This document shows, piece by piece, positions 30,859 to 42,173 of a stretch of DNA of 42,374 nt. This stretch comes from Chromera velia (taxonomy: Eukaryota; Sar; Chromeraceae), in assembly GCA_018398765.1 (NCBI GenBank), contig JAHBMJ010005922.1, positions 19,003 through 61,376 of the forward strand. The letters are read 5' to 3'. Each line of letters starts with the position of its first letter. Position 1 is the stretch's first letter. The notes below the pieces were generated by a model. The model ran no database searches and was not told the DNA's origin. It saw only the letters and a list, made by a program, of their open reading frames with translations. The translations under genes were made by a program, and so were the position numbers.

Positions 30859-32271
30859 CAGGTCCTCTTCCGCGTCGCATTCCTCGCCGTTGCGCAATTG
30901 CAACATCGCTTTCCCAAGCCCGAGCCATGTTTGACTCCCCTTCCACTCCGCAACAAGCTCTGCCTCCTCATCATCTCCAACCGGATCCTCTTCCTCTCCT
31001 TCCTCTCCTGCAGCATGTCCCTCATGGCTGCCACGATTCTGACGAGACCAGAGTCCCAGCTGTTTGAGCTTGTTCCTGACAGCGCCGGCCGTCATGTCTT
31101 GCTCGAAGCACCCAGCGATGTAGTGGAGCACTGTGGATAGACAAGAGTGCATGTCGGGAAAAATGAAAAAAACGATACTGAAGAGAAGAGGCAGAACTCG
31201 GGTAGTTCGGGAGCGAAGAAGGAAAGCGGCCAGAACTCTTCTACGGGTCATGTGGATGTGCTGTGAAAAATGAAGGCACAAAGTCACCTTCCCACTGACG
31301 GCATTGAGAGGGTGTCAATCTTCGTGAACTCATGGTGGTGGACACTTTGTCCTAGTTGCTTTCAGTTGTCAGCCGAAAGCTCTCCCTTCCCCCCCTGGAT
31401 CTGCTCTTGATTTTCCGGATTGTTGTTCCAACAAAACTCTAGTTGCATGACAAGACAGCCAGGGAACATGATTCGAAAGGTGACTGAATTATGATTGATT
31501 GATTCATTGATTGATTGATTGAGTCGTTGAGTCATTGATTGATTGATTCATTCATTCATTGATTGATTGATTGATTGATTGAGTCATTGATTGATTGATT
31601 CATTGATTGATTGATTGAGTGAGTGTGAGTGAGTGAGTAACCAAGTGACTCGCAGACAAGACAGACTGACTGTTGGAAGACCCGCGGAAACGCTCAAATG
31701 ACTCTCGCAGAGTCTTTTCCATCTCGTCAGTCCAAAGCACCTGCACACAGTGCTTATGGATCTTTATGTAGGTATGTACATGTGATTGCATGAGTGCAAA
31801 CAAGAGGGGACACTAAAGCACACAGTCCCCGTGGACGTCACAAGGGACAAGGCCACGAAGAGAAAAAAGGAGGAACAACTTTGGCAACTGCCTAATCGGT
31901 CCCAGACACGGACAGAGTCGAAAACCCCGGAGGTTCGCAAGTAAGGAAGGAACGTTACCCCTAACGAATTCTTTGGCAAACGAAGAAAGGGGGGGGATAG
32001 TATGACTCCCCGCGAGCCCAAAAAAGGTACCAAGGAGTAGACAACCACAGGGAGTGCAAGTAAGCGACAGAAAGACCGACAGCAGGGCGTGCCACTGAAA
32101 AAAGAGACACAAAGCAGGGTTACCCTAATAAAATAGGCACAGATCTTTCTGACCTTGATCCCGTTCATCTCTTTGAACTTCGCCCGCAATTCGGCGACTG
32201 ACTGTCCTTTGTTCAGCTGCAATTCGGGTCGGTGCTCGCGTGCGTACACGTGTACACGCAAACATAAACTC

Positions 32272-32309
<38 letters not shown>

Positions 32310-32335
32310 CCTCCCCCCCCCCTTCTGTGTGTGTG

Positions 32336-32373
<38 letters not shown>

Positions 32374-33063
32374 ACACAAACACAAACAGACCGGGGAATG
32401 GCGAGAAGAAAAAATCAAGAAACAGAAAGGGGAGGAAAGAAAGAAGGAGGGAAGACAGAAAGACAGAGGAGGGGAGGGGAACGAAGCGGATTTGATAGAC
32501 AGGAACTAACAGAGAAACAGATAGAGGTGCCGGATTTTGCAAAACTTTGCATGATGAACAGAGCAATCAACAAAGCCACGCGTAACGCGTAAACCGAGAA
32601 GAAACAGAGAGGGATCTGCAGAATATCAGAAGCAGATTGATATGCATGCGCGAGCTTCCTCTGCTGTCTCGGTACGGTGTTTTTTTATGTATAGACCCCT
32701 CCCAGTCCTACCGCTGCAATAATTGGTGCAAGCTTCGTTCCCTCCTCGTAGTCGTCCTGGAGAGCCTGCAGCTGATCTGCCCCCGAAACCTTGAACCCCA
32801 GCTCGCGGCCCTGCAAAAAAGAATGAGGGCATTCATTCGGTGCATCTCACCATCTCTCTCCCCTTCGCTTCCCATTACTCGCACAGATCTCTGTCAGCAA
32901 TTCACTCATTCAATCAAAAGCAGAACGAATGAGTGGCGAAAGAAAAAAAGGAAGCAAGGGAGAAAGGAAGGAGGGAAGGAAGGAAAGAACGAAAGATTGA
33001 GAGAAACATTCATTGAAAGAAAGGGAAAAAAAGAAAAGAACGAACGAACGAACGAACGAACGA

Positions 33064-33111
<48 letters not shown>

Positions 33112-34518
33112 AAGAAAGAAAGAAAGAAAGAAAGAAAGGAAGGAAGGAAGGAAGGAAGGAAGGAAAAAGGAAGGAAGGAAAAAGGAAGGAAGGAAAAAGG
33201 AAGAAAGAAAGAAAGAAAGAAAGAAAGGAAGGAAGGAAGGAAAAAGGAAGGAAGGAAAAAGGAAGGAAGGAAACAGGAAGAAAGAAAGAAAGAAAGACTG
33301 AATGAATGAACGAACGAACTGAATGAACGAACGAACGAACGAACGAACGGACGAATGAATGAAAGGATGAATTAATGAATGCATGAAACAGACACACAGA
33401 CACGTATACGCAGAGAGGGGGGAATGGGGGGACGAAGCAAGGAAGGAAGAAAGCAAGGAAGGATAGGGATGGACAAAAGGAGCCAAAAAACAAGGAAATG
33501 GAGAGAGAAATAACCGGAGAACGGAATAAAGGAGGCAGGAAACAAAAGAGAGACGGTGACGGACTTTTCTGAAGAGACACTCGACAACGAGGAGCGAATT
33601 TTTTGTGAACGCCTCTACGAATGAGTTGATGACCTCCTCACAGAAAACGTATACGCAGCTGTGCTCGGGGTGCTGCAATATGAACAACCAGAAAATTCCG
33701 ACTGCCGAGTGAAATGCCAAGTGCGATCATACCCCAAGATGACCTTGGGCAACGATGCGGTCGAATGCCTTCACAAGAGAAAAGGAAACAATCTTGCTGA
33801 AATCACGAAAAAAATGGAGTCTTTCTTCTTTGCATGCAAGCAACACAGAGACATCGTAAACAAGCCACGAAGACCTACTGCCCGCCCAACCGAGACACAA
33901 CAGAAGAGAAACAAAGGCACGAAGAAAGAAAACCAGATCGATACCTCGAGGACGAAGCCAGCACTGTTGAGGACTCGATGAACGATCCAGAGGTACTGTA
34001 GTTGGAAGAAAAGCTGTTTGGTGTACTCGTTCAGCCTGAAAACCGAGTACAAAAGAGACACCGCCAGCCTGTTCTTTTTCGCAGAATTCACTTTCCAGCT
34101 GTTCAGCTGCAAAGACAAAATTACAGGTGCGCACTTCGTCAAATTGTTCCACAGTGTGATTCGGCCCCTCGTTCGCTGACGTCTCGCTGGGCAGCCTCAC
34201 TTGCCAGATGCGCAAATAACAATGAACACGTCATGCAATTCTTTTTGTGTTTTGGTGTTTCGTGAAGCATCCGCCTTCCAGCTCTTGAAATTGCAACGCA
34301 GCATTCATGCAGCTAGTCTCGACGCGGCGCAAACATGAATGTATGCTAGCAGAAAAGAAGTGCCGCCAGCTTGGAGGGAAAACTTAGAGAGAAAAAAATA
34401 AACGCAGGACCAACAGAGAAGCACCGCCCCCCACAAACTGACAATCGCGAAGCAGTTCCGGACGACTCGGTAGTCGCACATTTCCCCCACCGTGTCCGTA
34501 TAGTTGACGTCGAAGTGT
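30859..34518 (-). CDS. TIMELESS: TIMELESS gene, C-terminal conserved domain exons
   Basis: Exons in order: 34518-34443, 34106-33945, 33768-33744, 33701-33634, 32810-32712, 32216-32154, 31740-31671 and 31130-30859; all codon phases agree. The product aligns by eye with the second conserved block of [28 protein letters not shown] with 'FNFLDYLKRFACSTVVRAY'; [20 protein letters not shown] with the following paired helices; [20 protein letters not shown] with 'VLWTGDQELELQRLFEEFRD'; [20 protein letters not shown] with the Myb-like helix 'IMKNITAKRSRARIVDKLLA'. In the known complex this part contacts TIPIN/Csm3 and the helicase. The 31130-30859 exon ends in a Glu-rich linker and a [17 protein letters not shown] helix. 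A 42-nt intron (33743-33702) removes an in-frame TGA. Introns carry GATT, CT/GT and 600 bp of GAAA/GGAA repeats. Confidence 0.88.
31491..31639. repeat. GATT/GAGT tetranucleotide array
   Basis: About 150 bp of ATTGATTGATTG with GAGTCATTG variants, beginning 32 bp past the TIMELESS donor at 31670. Confidence 0.9.
32273..32372. repeat. (CT)n-(GT)n compound microsatellite
   Basis: CT-rich tract, a C run, then about 20 GT units; intronic. Confidence 0.9.
32920..33560. repeat. Long homopurine tract (GAAA/GGAA/GAAC repeats)
   Basis: Some 640 bp are nearly all purine on the plus strand, within the TIMELESS intron between 33634 and 32810. It gives spurious Lys/Arg/Glu-only frames on plus and Phe/Leu/Ser-only frames on minus. 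Confidence 0.92.
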
Positions 34519-34889
34519 CTGAAAGCAATTCGATAGGAGGCAACGACGGGCAATCAATCAGTCGACGCGTTTCAGCGAAATTTTGGGGGTCACCACAAAA
34601 CCCGCCAGAGAAGCGAAAAGACGAAGCTTTTGCACACCGTGGCATCGATCTCCCACATCTCTGTTCTCTCTGCCGCAAACAAATCGGGGAAAAAAAATGT
34701 AGGCTGTCCGGAAGCACCTCGATTTGGTCAATGGAGAAACTAGTACATTGACTTCAAGACTCTCACACTGCACCCTCAGGTGCTTCTCGTCTAAGACCCC
34801 GGAGACAGCAACAAGTATCCACTGCAAAGGAACACAAGCAAACCTACTCAGACATACGCGGGTAGTGTCACCTTGTTCTTCAATCGAAC

Positions 34890-37244
34890 CTGAATTTCAC
34901 CTCTGCCTCCTGGGGTCCTTCGCCAGCGTCAGCAGTCCCTCCTTCGGGATTTACTCCTTCGAAAGCACCGCCCTCAGCGGGATTCTGTTTTTTCTTGATC
35001 TTCCTCCCTCTCTGCGCGACCATCCTGATCTTTGATTTCTCTGCCAGCTCCACCTGCTGAACGAGAACATGTGCGATCTCGACGGCGTACAGGAGAACAT
35101 CAGGGTGATGCACAGTGGGAGTGTAAAACCTGCATGCACTCGTCAAAAGACGCGAAAAAAGAAACAAAATTGCTTGCAGTGATGCTTCGTATACGGAACG
35201 AAGCAAGAAAGACAGTTTATGTCCAAATTTGGGTATTCCATATCATCAAACTCCCAGAAGGATAGAGCAGTATGCAGGAACACCCACAGACATTCCCAAG
35301 CTCCATTCCTGTCCTTCGTCAGCCGAAAAGCAACCAACTCACTTCATGGTCCACGCGATATCTTGATGCATTGTGTCGTTCTCGAACATGTGGTTCAGCA
35401 GAGCCTGCAGCTCACAGGAGAGGAGGGAACCAATGAAATTCTCAAAGGGACGCAAGTTCGACGGCAACCGAGCTGCAACAGCGATTCAAGCAGTCAGAGG
35501 CTCGAGATGTAAAAAGCAGTGACACGGCAACTGAATTTGACAAAAATTCTCAAACGCCATGCATGAGTGGACAATGAGGACAGACCCACCGGAAAGACTC
35601 TCGCTCTCTCCCTGTCTCTACCTCCCGCTCTGTCTACATACCTGTGCAATCTGCTGCCTCTGAGGGTCCTTTCCGAGAACAAGCATCTCGATGATCTTCA
35701 GCTGCAGAGACAGACTAGCACGGATGAGGAGGTCTTCGGACTGAAGAGAACTGATGAGAAGGGCTAATCCAGACAAACCTCCAGTGAAAAAAGACGCAGG
35801 CAAAGGGCGAGGAGCAGCAACAGAAAAACATGACACAGTCGACTGAAAGGAACGGCCCCCGGAAGGGGGTGGCAGCGCACTGAAACTGCAGACCAGAACC
35901 ACTGCCGATGTTGTTCTGCATGGGTGAACGGAAGGAAGACGGAAGAGGACCGACAGGCATCGCATCACTCGAGAGACAGTGGAAACGCAATGAAAGAGAC
36001 GCACTCACCTGTTCCAAAAGCAGCCGGAGTCCTGCGCGAAGCTGCATGTGCTCTCTCATTTTGCTTTCCCTGCCACATTGCCGAACCTGCAAAACGGAAA
36101 TTCGCGTCCGAACAGATCTCGCCAAATGTCCGTTTATGCTTATTCACTAGAAAAGCCGGACAGTGCAGTGAAAAGGTCAGAGGCGAGGAGACGCTTTCCA
36201 AGTGGGGGCAAAGAATCGTGCAGCCTGAAATCAGACACTCAGATCTACCTTTCCAAGAGACAGCCGAAGAGCTTTCTCGTCAAGGGCGGGCTTGATCACC
36301 CACAAATCGAATTCCATCTGCTGCCCATACGCGTCCGGTGCATCGCTGACGGTACCTCGAGCCTCGTCGACTTCACGCCTTTTCTTGCAGAAGTATTGCT
36401 GCAAGGGCGGGGCAGCGAAAAGCAGACGGAATTTTTGCAAAAACATGAACAAGCGACAAAATGAAAGGAAAAGGCGCGCGCAAAGGAATCAAAAAGTCAG
36501 AAAAAGGGTCGACGAGAGGTTCACAGCACAAAGAAATGCTGGGGTGATGTTTCTCACGGCGGGTGCCACGAAGAGAGGTGGAACTACTGCCGCAGACCTA
36601 TCATCTTCAACTGCAGGTCCGCAGTACGAAGAACGTCACTTTCAAAGGCACGCAAGAACACTTTTTGCAACCAGACACACACTCGTGACGGCCGTTGAGA
36701 AAGGGAGCGCAAAGTCGGGAGAAGAGCAGAGCAAGAAACTCCTTTTACAGAAGAGCAGAGTTGCCGCGAGGGGAGAGGCACCCGGACCTTCATGCGAAAA
36801 CGCTCCCGAGAAAAGGAGAGAACCCAACTCATCAAGTTCAGCAGGTTCGTTTCCTCCAGTTTGTCCTGAAAAAAGGTGACAGCGGAAGGGCAAGCGACAG
36901 GCTTTTAGATTAAACAGTGCAAGACGCCCTTTCGGCACTGAAGGGATGAAGTAAGGGCAAACAAGCCCCTGAACGAGAGCAACAGCGTTCACATCAAATT
37001 TTGCCGGGAGCTCTTCAGCGACCTCCGCAGCAAAGAGCCCAAACACAACACTTTACCGTACAGCAACCAAGGTCAACCAGCTTTCTTTCAGACCGACTGC
37101 ACAAATGACGAACCCTCTCAGAAGCTGCCGAGGGCTGCTCCAGCTCCTGTATACATCTCTCCATGAGACGCTTGAAGGTGACGCCGAAAACCAGCTTCTT
37201 CGCGAACGTGTAGAGCTTCAGGCGGTTCGTCTCCGACACGTGCA
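34890..37244 (-). CDS. TIMELESS: TIMELESS gene, middle exons
   Basis: Exons: 37244-37114, 36865-36788, 36398-36249, 36086-36009, 35740-35642, 35404-35343 and 35129-34890, all phase-consistent (several donors GTGAGT/GTATGT). The protein follows the TIMELESS core: NRLKLYTFAKKLVFGVTFKR corresponds to the helix before 'CYNRLM'; LLNLMSWVLSFSRERF to 'YYMWALAFFMAFNRA'; SKMREHMQLRAGLRLLLEQ and LQLKIIEMLVLGKDPQRQQI to the armadillo/HEAT-like helices; HHPDVLLYAVEIAHVLVQQ, then RGRKIKKKQ, to 'FLRDLVETTHLFLKMLE....KKRRKKKKK'. This is the right-handed alpha-solenoid that packs on Mcm subunits. The last exon ends in an acidic Gly/Glu linker, as in the human protein, where a disordered loop separates the two conserved blocks. 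The exon 36398-36249 shows the least similarity. Confidence 0.87.
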
Positions 37245-37432
37245 CTGCGACAGGAGAATGAAAAGAAATCTTCGTGAGACTTGAAAAAAGACCAAAACTT
37301 GTGTTCTTGCCAAGGCATGCTAAGAGTGGCTGCGACGGGAAGGTGCCCCGACATCGGCATTACAGTAGTGACGAGACAGAATTTCTTTCTGTTTTCTGCC
37401 ACCTCTTCTCTTTGATACTCTTCATCTTACAC

Positions 37433-37437
37433 ACCCA

Positions 37438-37508
<71 letters not shown>

Positions 37509-37573
37509 CGAGAGAGAGAGAAAGAGAGAAAGAGAAAAAAAGAGAGAGAGGGAGAGAGAGAGAGAGAGAGAGA
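37433..37573. repeat. (AC)n-(AG)n compound microsatellite
   Basis: AC run followed by roughly 100 bp of AG-rich repeat, in the intron 5' of the exon ending 37114. Confidence 0.92.
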
Positions 37574-38359
37574 ACTCAAACGCCGACAAGGAGGCAGGCT
37601 GACGGAGAATGGGGTCTCTTCTCTTTCTTTCAAACTTTCTTTCTTTGTCACTTTTCTTTCCTCTTTGTCTTACAGGCTGGGTCGTGGTTTTCACTCGGAT
37701 ACGCTGTTTCGTCTTCTGAATTCTTCCCTTTTCCAACCTTCCCCCCTCACATTCATCAATCAATTCATCCATCCTTCAAACACGACTCAGGGCAGAGACT
37801 GACAGCGCGCGCAGTTCCCATCCCCCTCTTTCGCGATGTCAGGAAAATCCTTCTTCGCGTCCTCGCGTTTTTGCCTGTAGAAAGTCGGCTGAGGCCTGCA
37901 GGAGTATACGATAAGCAGCCCTGGATCTTCTCCAAGAATTTTTGTGTTGAATGATTGCATGGCTACACGATGCCTGTTGGGACATAGAGGAGGCAGCATG
38001 CGAGAGGAGTAGAGATGAAGAACTAATTCATCGTGAGCGATTCTTGCGCAACTCAATGCGAACAGCTGGACAGCCCCCGAAGGAGTTTTGAGCGGACTGG
38101 GAGCTGTTTGGAAAAAAAAAGGGTGTCAATCGCAGTAGAATGTGCTGGCAAAAAAAAATAGGGGGGAGCTTCTGAGGGAGTAGCAAGCACCGGCGAGTAA
38201 GAAATGAATGGATTAGAGCACCGGCTCCGAGAAAACAAGTATGGCCTCAGGCAGATCTCAGGCGTGCACGCAGCTGGCGGAGCTGCAGAGACCCCGAGGG
38301 AACCGGACAGACAGACCTATCAGTCTATAAGTCCCACCGCTTTGTGAGATAGTCATCAC

Positions 38360-40021
38360 TAATTTGCTCTGACCTCGTCTTTGGACGAACAATTTGGGGA
38401 GGCTTCGTCATCTGCCCTGCAAGAAAAGAAACAAGGAGGCAGAGAGCCCTAAAGTGAAGGCAGAAAAAGAGGAATAGAGAAGAGCCAGTGGAATGGTGGA
38501 AAAAGCAAATGAGTTTTGGCAAAAAGCGGAAAGGGACAAAGAACGAGATCGAGACAAGAGGGAGAATAAATGCAGAAAGAAGTCATGGACGAAGGGTGCA
38601 ACTATCAAAGAACAAATGAATCGATGGAGGAAAGAAGGCGAAAAACGAGCAACGAAGGAAGGAAGGAAAGCACGAAGGGAGAGAGGCAGGAAGGAATAAA
38701 ACTAACGAAGAAGCAAGGAAGGAATGAAGGGAGGAACAAGGTAGCAACTTGAAGCAAGGAACCAGGCAAGGAAGCACGAAAAAGGGGAAAAAGGGAGGGT
38801 GGGAAGGAAGAATGAAAGGAGGGAAAAAATAAAGAAATTAGAAAAGAAATCAGGAAAGAAAGCTCGAAGGAAAGAAGAAAGAAAGCAAGCAAGGAGGGAA
38901 GGGACGGAAAGAGCGAGAGACAGAAGGAAGCTAGCAAGCAAGAATGGGACGAGCAAACGTGCCAATAAAGGAATTTTGCTCCACTGACCTCCTTTCTGCC
39001 CGAGTCTCCTGAGTTGCCGGTTTCTCGCCTCTCTGGCGGGGTCGAAAAAGGGGCGCTTTTGGAGCGTCTGCAGGAAAGGTCGGAAGATGATTTCTACAGC
39101 ACATCCTTTTGACCGAAAACCGTGTCTCCCTCTAAGGCACTTCGCGAAGCGATGTCAGGGGAACAAGAGGAAAGAGCGTAGATGGGGACAGCGGACAGAA
39201 GGGAAGACACCCCCCTGTTTTCCGGAGAGGAAAAAAACCAAGCAACCAAGCGGAGGAAGCAGTCTCCCATTTCCATGCCCCAAAGCACAGGCAGCACGAC
39301 GAGAAGCTACGGACCAACCTCTTGCCGGTGCATCTCAGCTGCCTCTGCATCTCCCCTCTCCCGTTCTTGCGCACTCAGAATGCCAAGTTTTCGCATCTTG
39401 TTCGCTTCGAGAAGGTCTTTGACGTGAAACCTGCAGGAGATCGAAAAAGAAGTCGTCAGCAGGATTACTAAAGATGGATGTTTTTCATCTGCCCCTCACA
39501 CTGGAGCTCAGGAACAAAAATAAAACAGTACTGGAATCCATCACAGAACTGAATGAAACGAAACGAAACGACAAACAATGCCATGAATGCTGCAAAACGC
39601 AAAACGATGCGCCAACTTTCAGCTTTGCATGCTTATGATACTGATGAACAGGTACATATCTGAGTCTGGCTGAAGCTCAAGCACCTGATCCATCTAGTGT
39701 CGTTCCTCAGGCCAGATAAAATACTGATGATCAGTTGCAACCTCTCCGCCGAAGATCAATGGGTCAGTCAAGCTTCGAATGCACATACCTGTTGAGCGCG
39801 AAGTAGAAGACGTCGAGAAAGACGAAAGAGGACAGCCGGTCATTCCCTTCGAAGAAATACGCGGTAAACGCATCGATGCCGTTTTCAAGGATCTCCTCCT
39901 GCAGACACAGGGACGCATTCAGAAGACCGCTCTCTCTTTCTCTCTCTCCCTCTCTGACTCACACCCACAAAGAGGCACACAGAGAGAAGGAGAGAGGGAG
40001 AGGGAGAGGGAGTGGGAGAGA

Positions 40022-40061
<40 letters not shown>

Positions 40062-41264
40062 CGCCTCTGCACATGCACGAACGCAAATACCGTAATGTCG
40101 TTCTCAGGAGTCCCCTCGAGCTCGGAAAAAGACAACGGAGACAAAAATGGTGCCGATCAGAAAAATCTCTGAGCGGCCAAACGACAAGGAGACAAAAAAC
40201 TCAGCACTTTCTAAAAAGAAACACAAGGACTTCGAGAATTCTTGCCAACTGGCCTGCAAGAGAATAGAGACGATCTCGAACTGCGTGTTGGTTTTATTAA
40301 AGTTCACCGACGAATTGTTTCGAGGAGGGTCGGGAATCTTCAGCAGGTTGCGGACGAACTGCCAGGACATGTAACGGTTGAGATCCGCTGTGTCCATCTC
40401 TTTCTTGATATTTCTGCAAGGAAAGGGTAAAGGAACAGAGAGAGCCCGGTCGGTCGAGAGGAGGCGGAAACCATGGGCAGCGGGGAAAAAAGTGCAGCGA
40501 TGCACAACAAGATGTGCACATCAGAAAGGGGCTTTGCAAGAAAGAGAGAATGCAAAAAGGGGGAAAAGAAACGCACAGCGATAACTGCACAATTGGAACA
40601 AGTACGAAAGGCGACACAGATGGAGAAACAGAGACAATAATCAAAAATCAAGTCTGCAGAGCAACGCAGTCTTCATTCTGCCATTCCTTCCACCAGCAAG
40701 AAAGACAACCTTTCCCCGTAATCCCCCTGTCACATACTCAAGCTCGATGATGCCGTGACCAGCTGACACACTCTTTGTCGGTCTCCGCTTCTCGAAGCTT
40801 TCCTTGGACGATCTCCCGGCTCAGTCGCAGCTTTTCAACCTGCTTCCTAAGCAGCTCGAGGTTCGCCTCAGAAGGCGGCAGAGATGGAGCCGCATCATCT
40901 GTCTGCTCTCGCGTTTCCGGCGCATTCTGTGCACCTTCGGTTGCCCCATCTTCTCCAGTCTTCTCCTGGGACGCTTGTGAACCGTTGTGCCCATCTTTGC
41001 TCTCCCCTCCAGCAGCAGCGTCCAGTTTATGTTGCATGTCCGCAATTGCCGCCTGATAGGACTGCATTCGGTACCAGAGCTTTCGCTCATTTCGTCGGGC
41101 TTCGTCAAGAACCTGCTGGATGGTTTCCAAGCTGCAAATTCAAGAGAGTTTGCCGACGCAAAGAAAAATGAGATAAAGAAGGCGATGGAACAACTGGGGG
41201 CAAACAGGGAGAAGACGCGAATGAAGAGAATGTCAGAAAGGTCGATGGGCCACGGGCCGGCGGG

Positions 41265-41302
<38 letters not shown>

Positions 41303-42173
41303 AGCCAACGGGGAAAGAGACCGAAGAGCGGGGACGGAGCAAAAAGAAACGAGGCTTATGTGTTTTTTGAGGTAGACGCAGAAGTGAAGCAGGAGCGCAG
41401 ACGCAAAAGGAGGGACTTGCCAGATGTTGTCAATGACGGACTTGCTTGGGCCATCGTCCAGCGTGTCACGAGCGTCCACGTAGACTTTCCAGAGCACCTT
41501 GAACACATCCTCAGTCGCAAAAGTGCTTTTTTCTGACTGCAAGCAAGAAATTCCAGAAATGCGAACGACAACACCATCCAAACCGGTTTGAAATTCCGCA
41601 CCCAGGACTCCTACTGGCACAAGATTGGCACTTTCCGTGAAACTTTGAAAGTCGTGCGCAAATCGAATTCGGACCGAAGGACGGTCCTCCGGACGCCAAT
41701 CCTTTTCCCGTACTTCAACGTTGACAGCAGTGAGACAGAAAGAGACGTGTCGGTCCAAAGAGAACGGGGGACCACCTTCAACTGACCTGCTGAAATTCGA
41801 TTATCTCATTGGGGAAGTCTGCACCGTCGGGAGGTTCCGTCAACAGGACGAAAAGCCGAAGAAGTTGTCGAACTTTTTTCACATCATCACGGTAATCAAG
41901 CCAGAGGGGCACCAAATGATGACGCACCACATTCCAGGAGCCAAGGTATCGACGCACTTTTCTGTATTTCTTGTCATCCTGGAGCAGAAACCTAATTAGA
42001 TCTTTCAGGCAGGAGTCACACTCGTTCTTCGCGATGTACCGGTGAGTAGTCTTCTGTCTTCCATTGATGTCCGTCTCCTTGCTTTCAAGGAGACCTCCCA
42101 GACCATCTAAAGAGAAATGCAACGAGGATCCAACATCCTCCTCAACCTCTCTAACAAGCTCTTCGTCATCCAT
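38360..42173 (-). CDS. TIMELESS: TIMELESS/Tof1/Swi1 replication fork protection protein, 5' exons
   Basis: TIMELESS (Tof1/Swi1) with TIPIN/Csm3 travels with the CMG helicase, keeps it coupled to polymerase and supports checkpoint signalling and cohesion. Start is the ATG at 42173. Exons: 42173-41787, 41536-41421, 41131-40772, 40413-40254, 39898-39789, 39430-39319, 39067-38989 and 38416-38360. Exon 1 carries the diagnostic N-terminal block: CLKDLIRFLLQDDKKYRKVR, then RYLGSW, then VRQLLRLFVLLTEP, matching 'CVKDLIRYLR.D...R.VR..LG...I...L......D......VIRLMVNLT.P'. Later exons give FVRNLLKIPDP ('LVRNILHVP'), ILENGIDAFTAYF with FLDVFYFALNRF ('LSGLDDLLLFL', 'VLEIVSLMFR'), and HVKDLLEANKMRKL. Exon 3 is an Ala/Glu/Gln coiled-coil-like insertion. 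Phase consistency requires GC donors at 41420 (GCAAGT) and 40253 (GCCAGT). The whole gene spans 16.8 kb with about 30 exons and roughly 1,500 residues. Confidence 0.93.
38490..38960. repeat. Purine-rich low-complexity tract
   Basis: About 470 bp dominated by GAAGG/AAAGG on the plus strand, in the TIMELESS intron 38988-38417. The open frames on either strand here are low-complexity artefacts. Confidence 0.85.
39978..40058. repeat. (AG)n/GGGAGA microsatellite
   Basis: AG and GGGAGA repeats in the TIMELESS intron between 40254 and 39898. Confidence 0.9.
41268..41301. repeat. 34-nt poly-G run
   Basis: Uninterrupted G on the plus strand (C on the sense strand) in the intron between exons 2 and 3 of TIMELESS, preceded by further G clusters. 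Its length in the assembly may be inexact. Confidence 0.85.

Noticed and set aside
32906-33720. Long frames of Lys/Arg/Glu (plus) and Phe/Leu/Ser (minus)
   Set aside because: Translations of GAAA/GGAA repeats; they overlap an intron and have no complex sequence. Only 33701-33634 within this span is a real exon.
34558-34827. Extra TIMELESS exon (WILVAVSGVLDEKHL...)
   Set aside because: Codon phase does not fit between the exons ending at 34890 and starting at 34518, which join directly in phase with family-like sequence.
524-42173. A functional cluster of replication genes
   Set aside because: PSF2 and TIMELESS share a strand and pathway, but 24 kb with unrelated genes and transposons separate them; chance is adequate.
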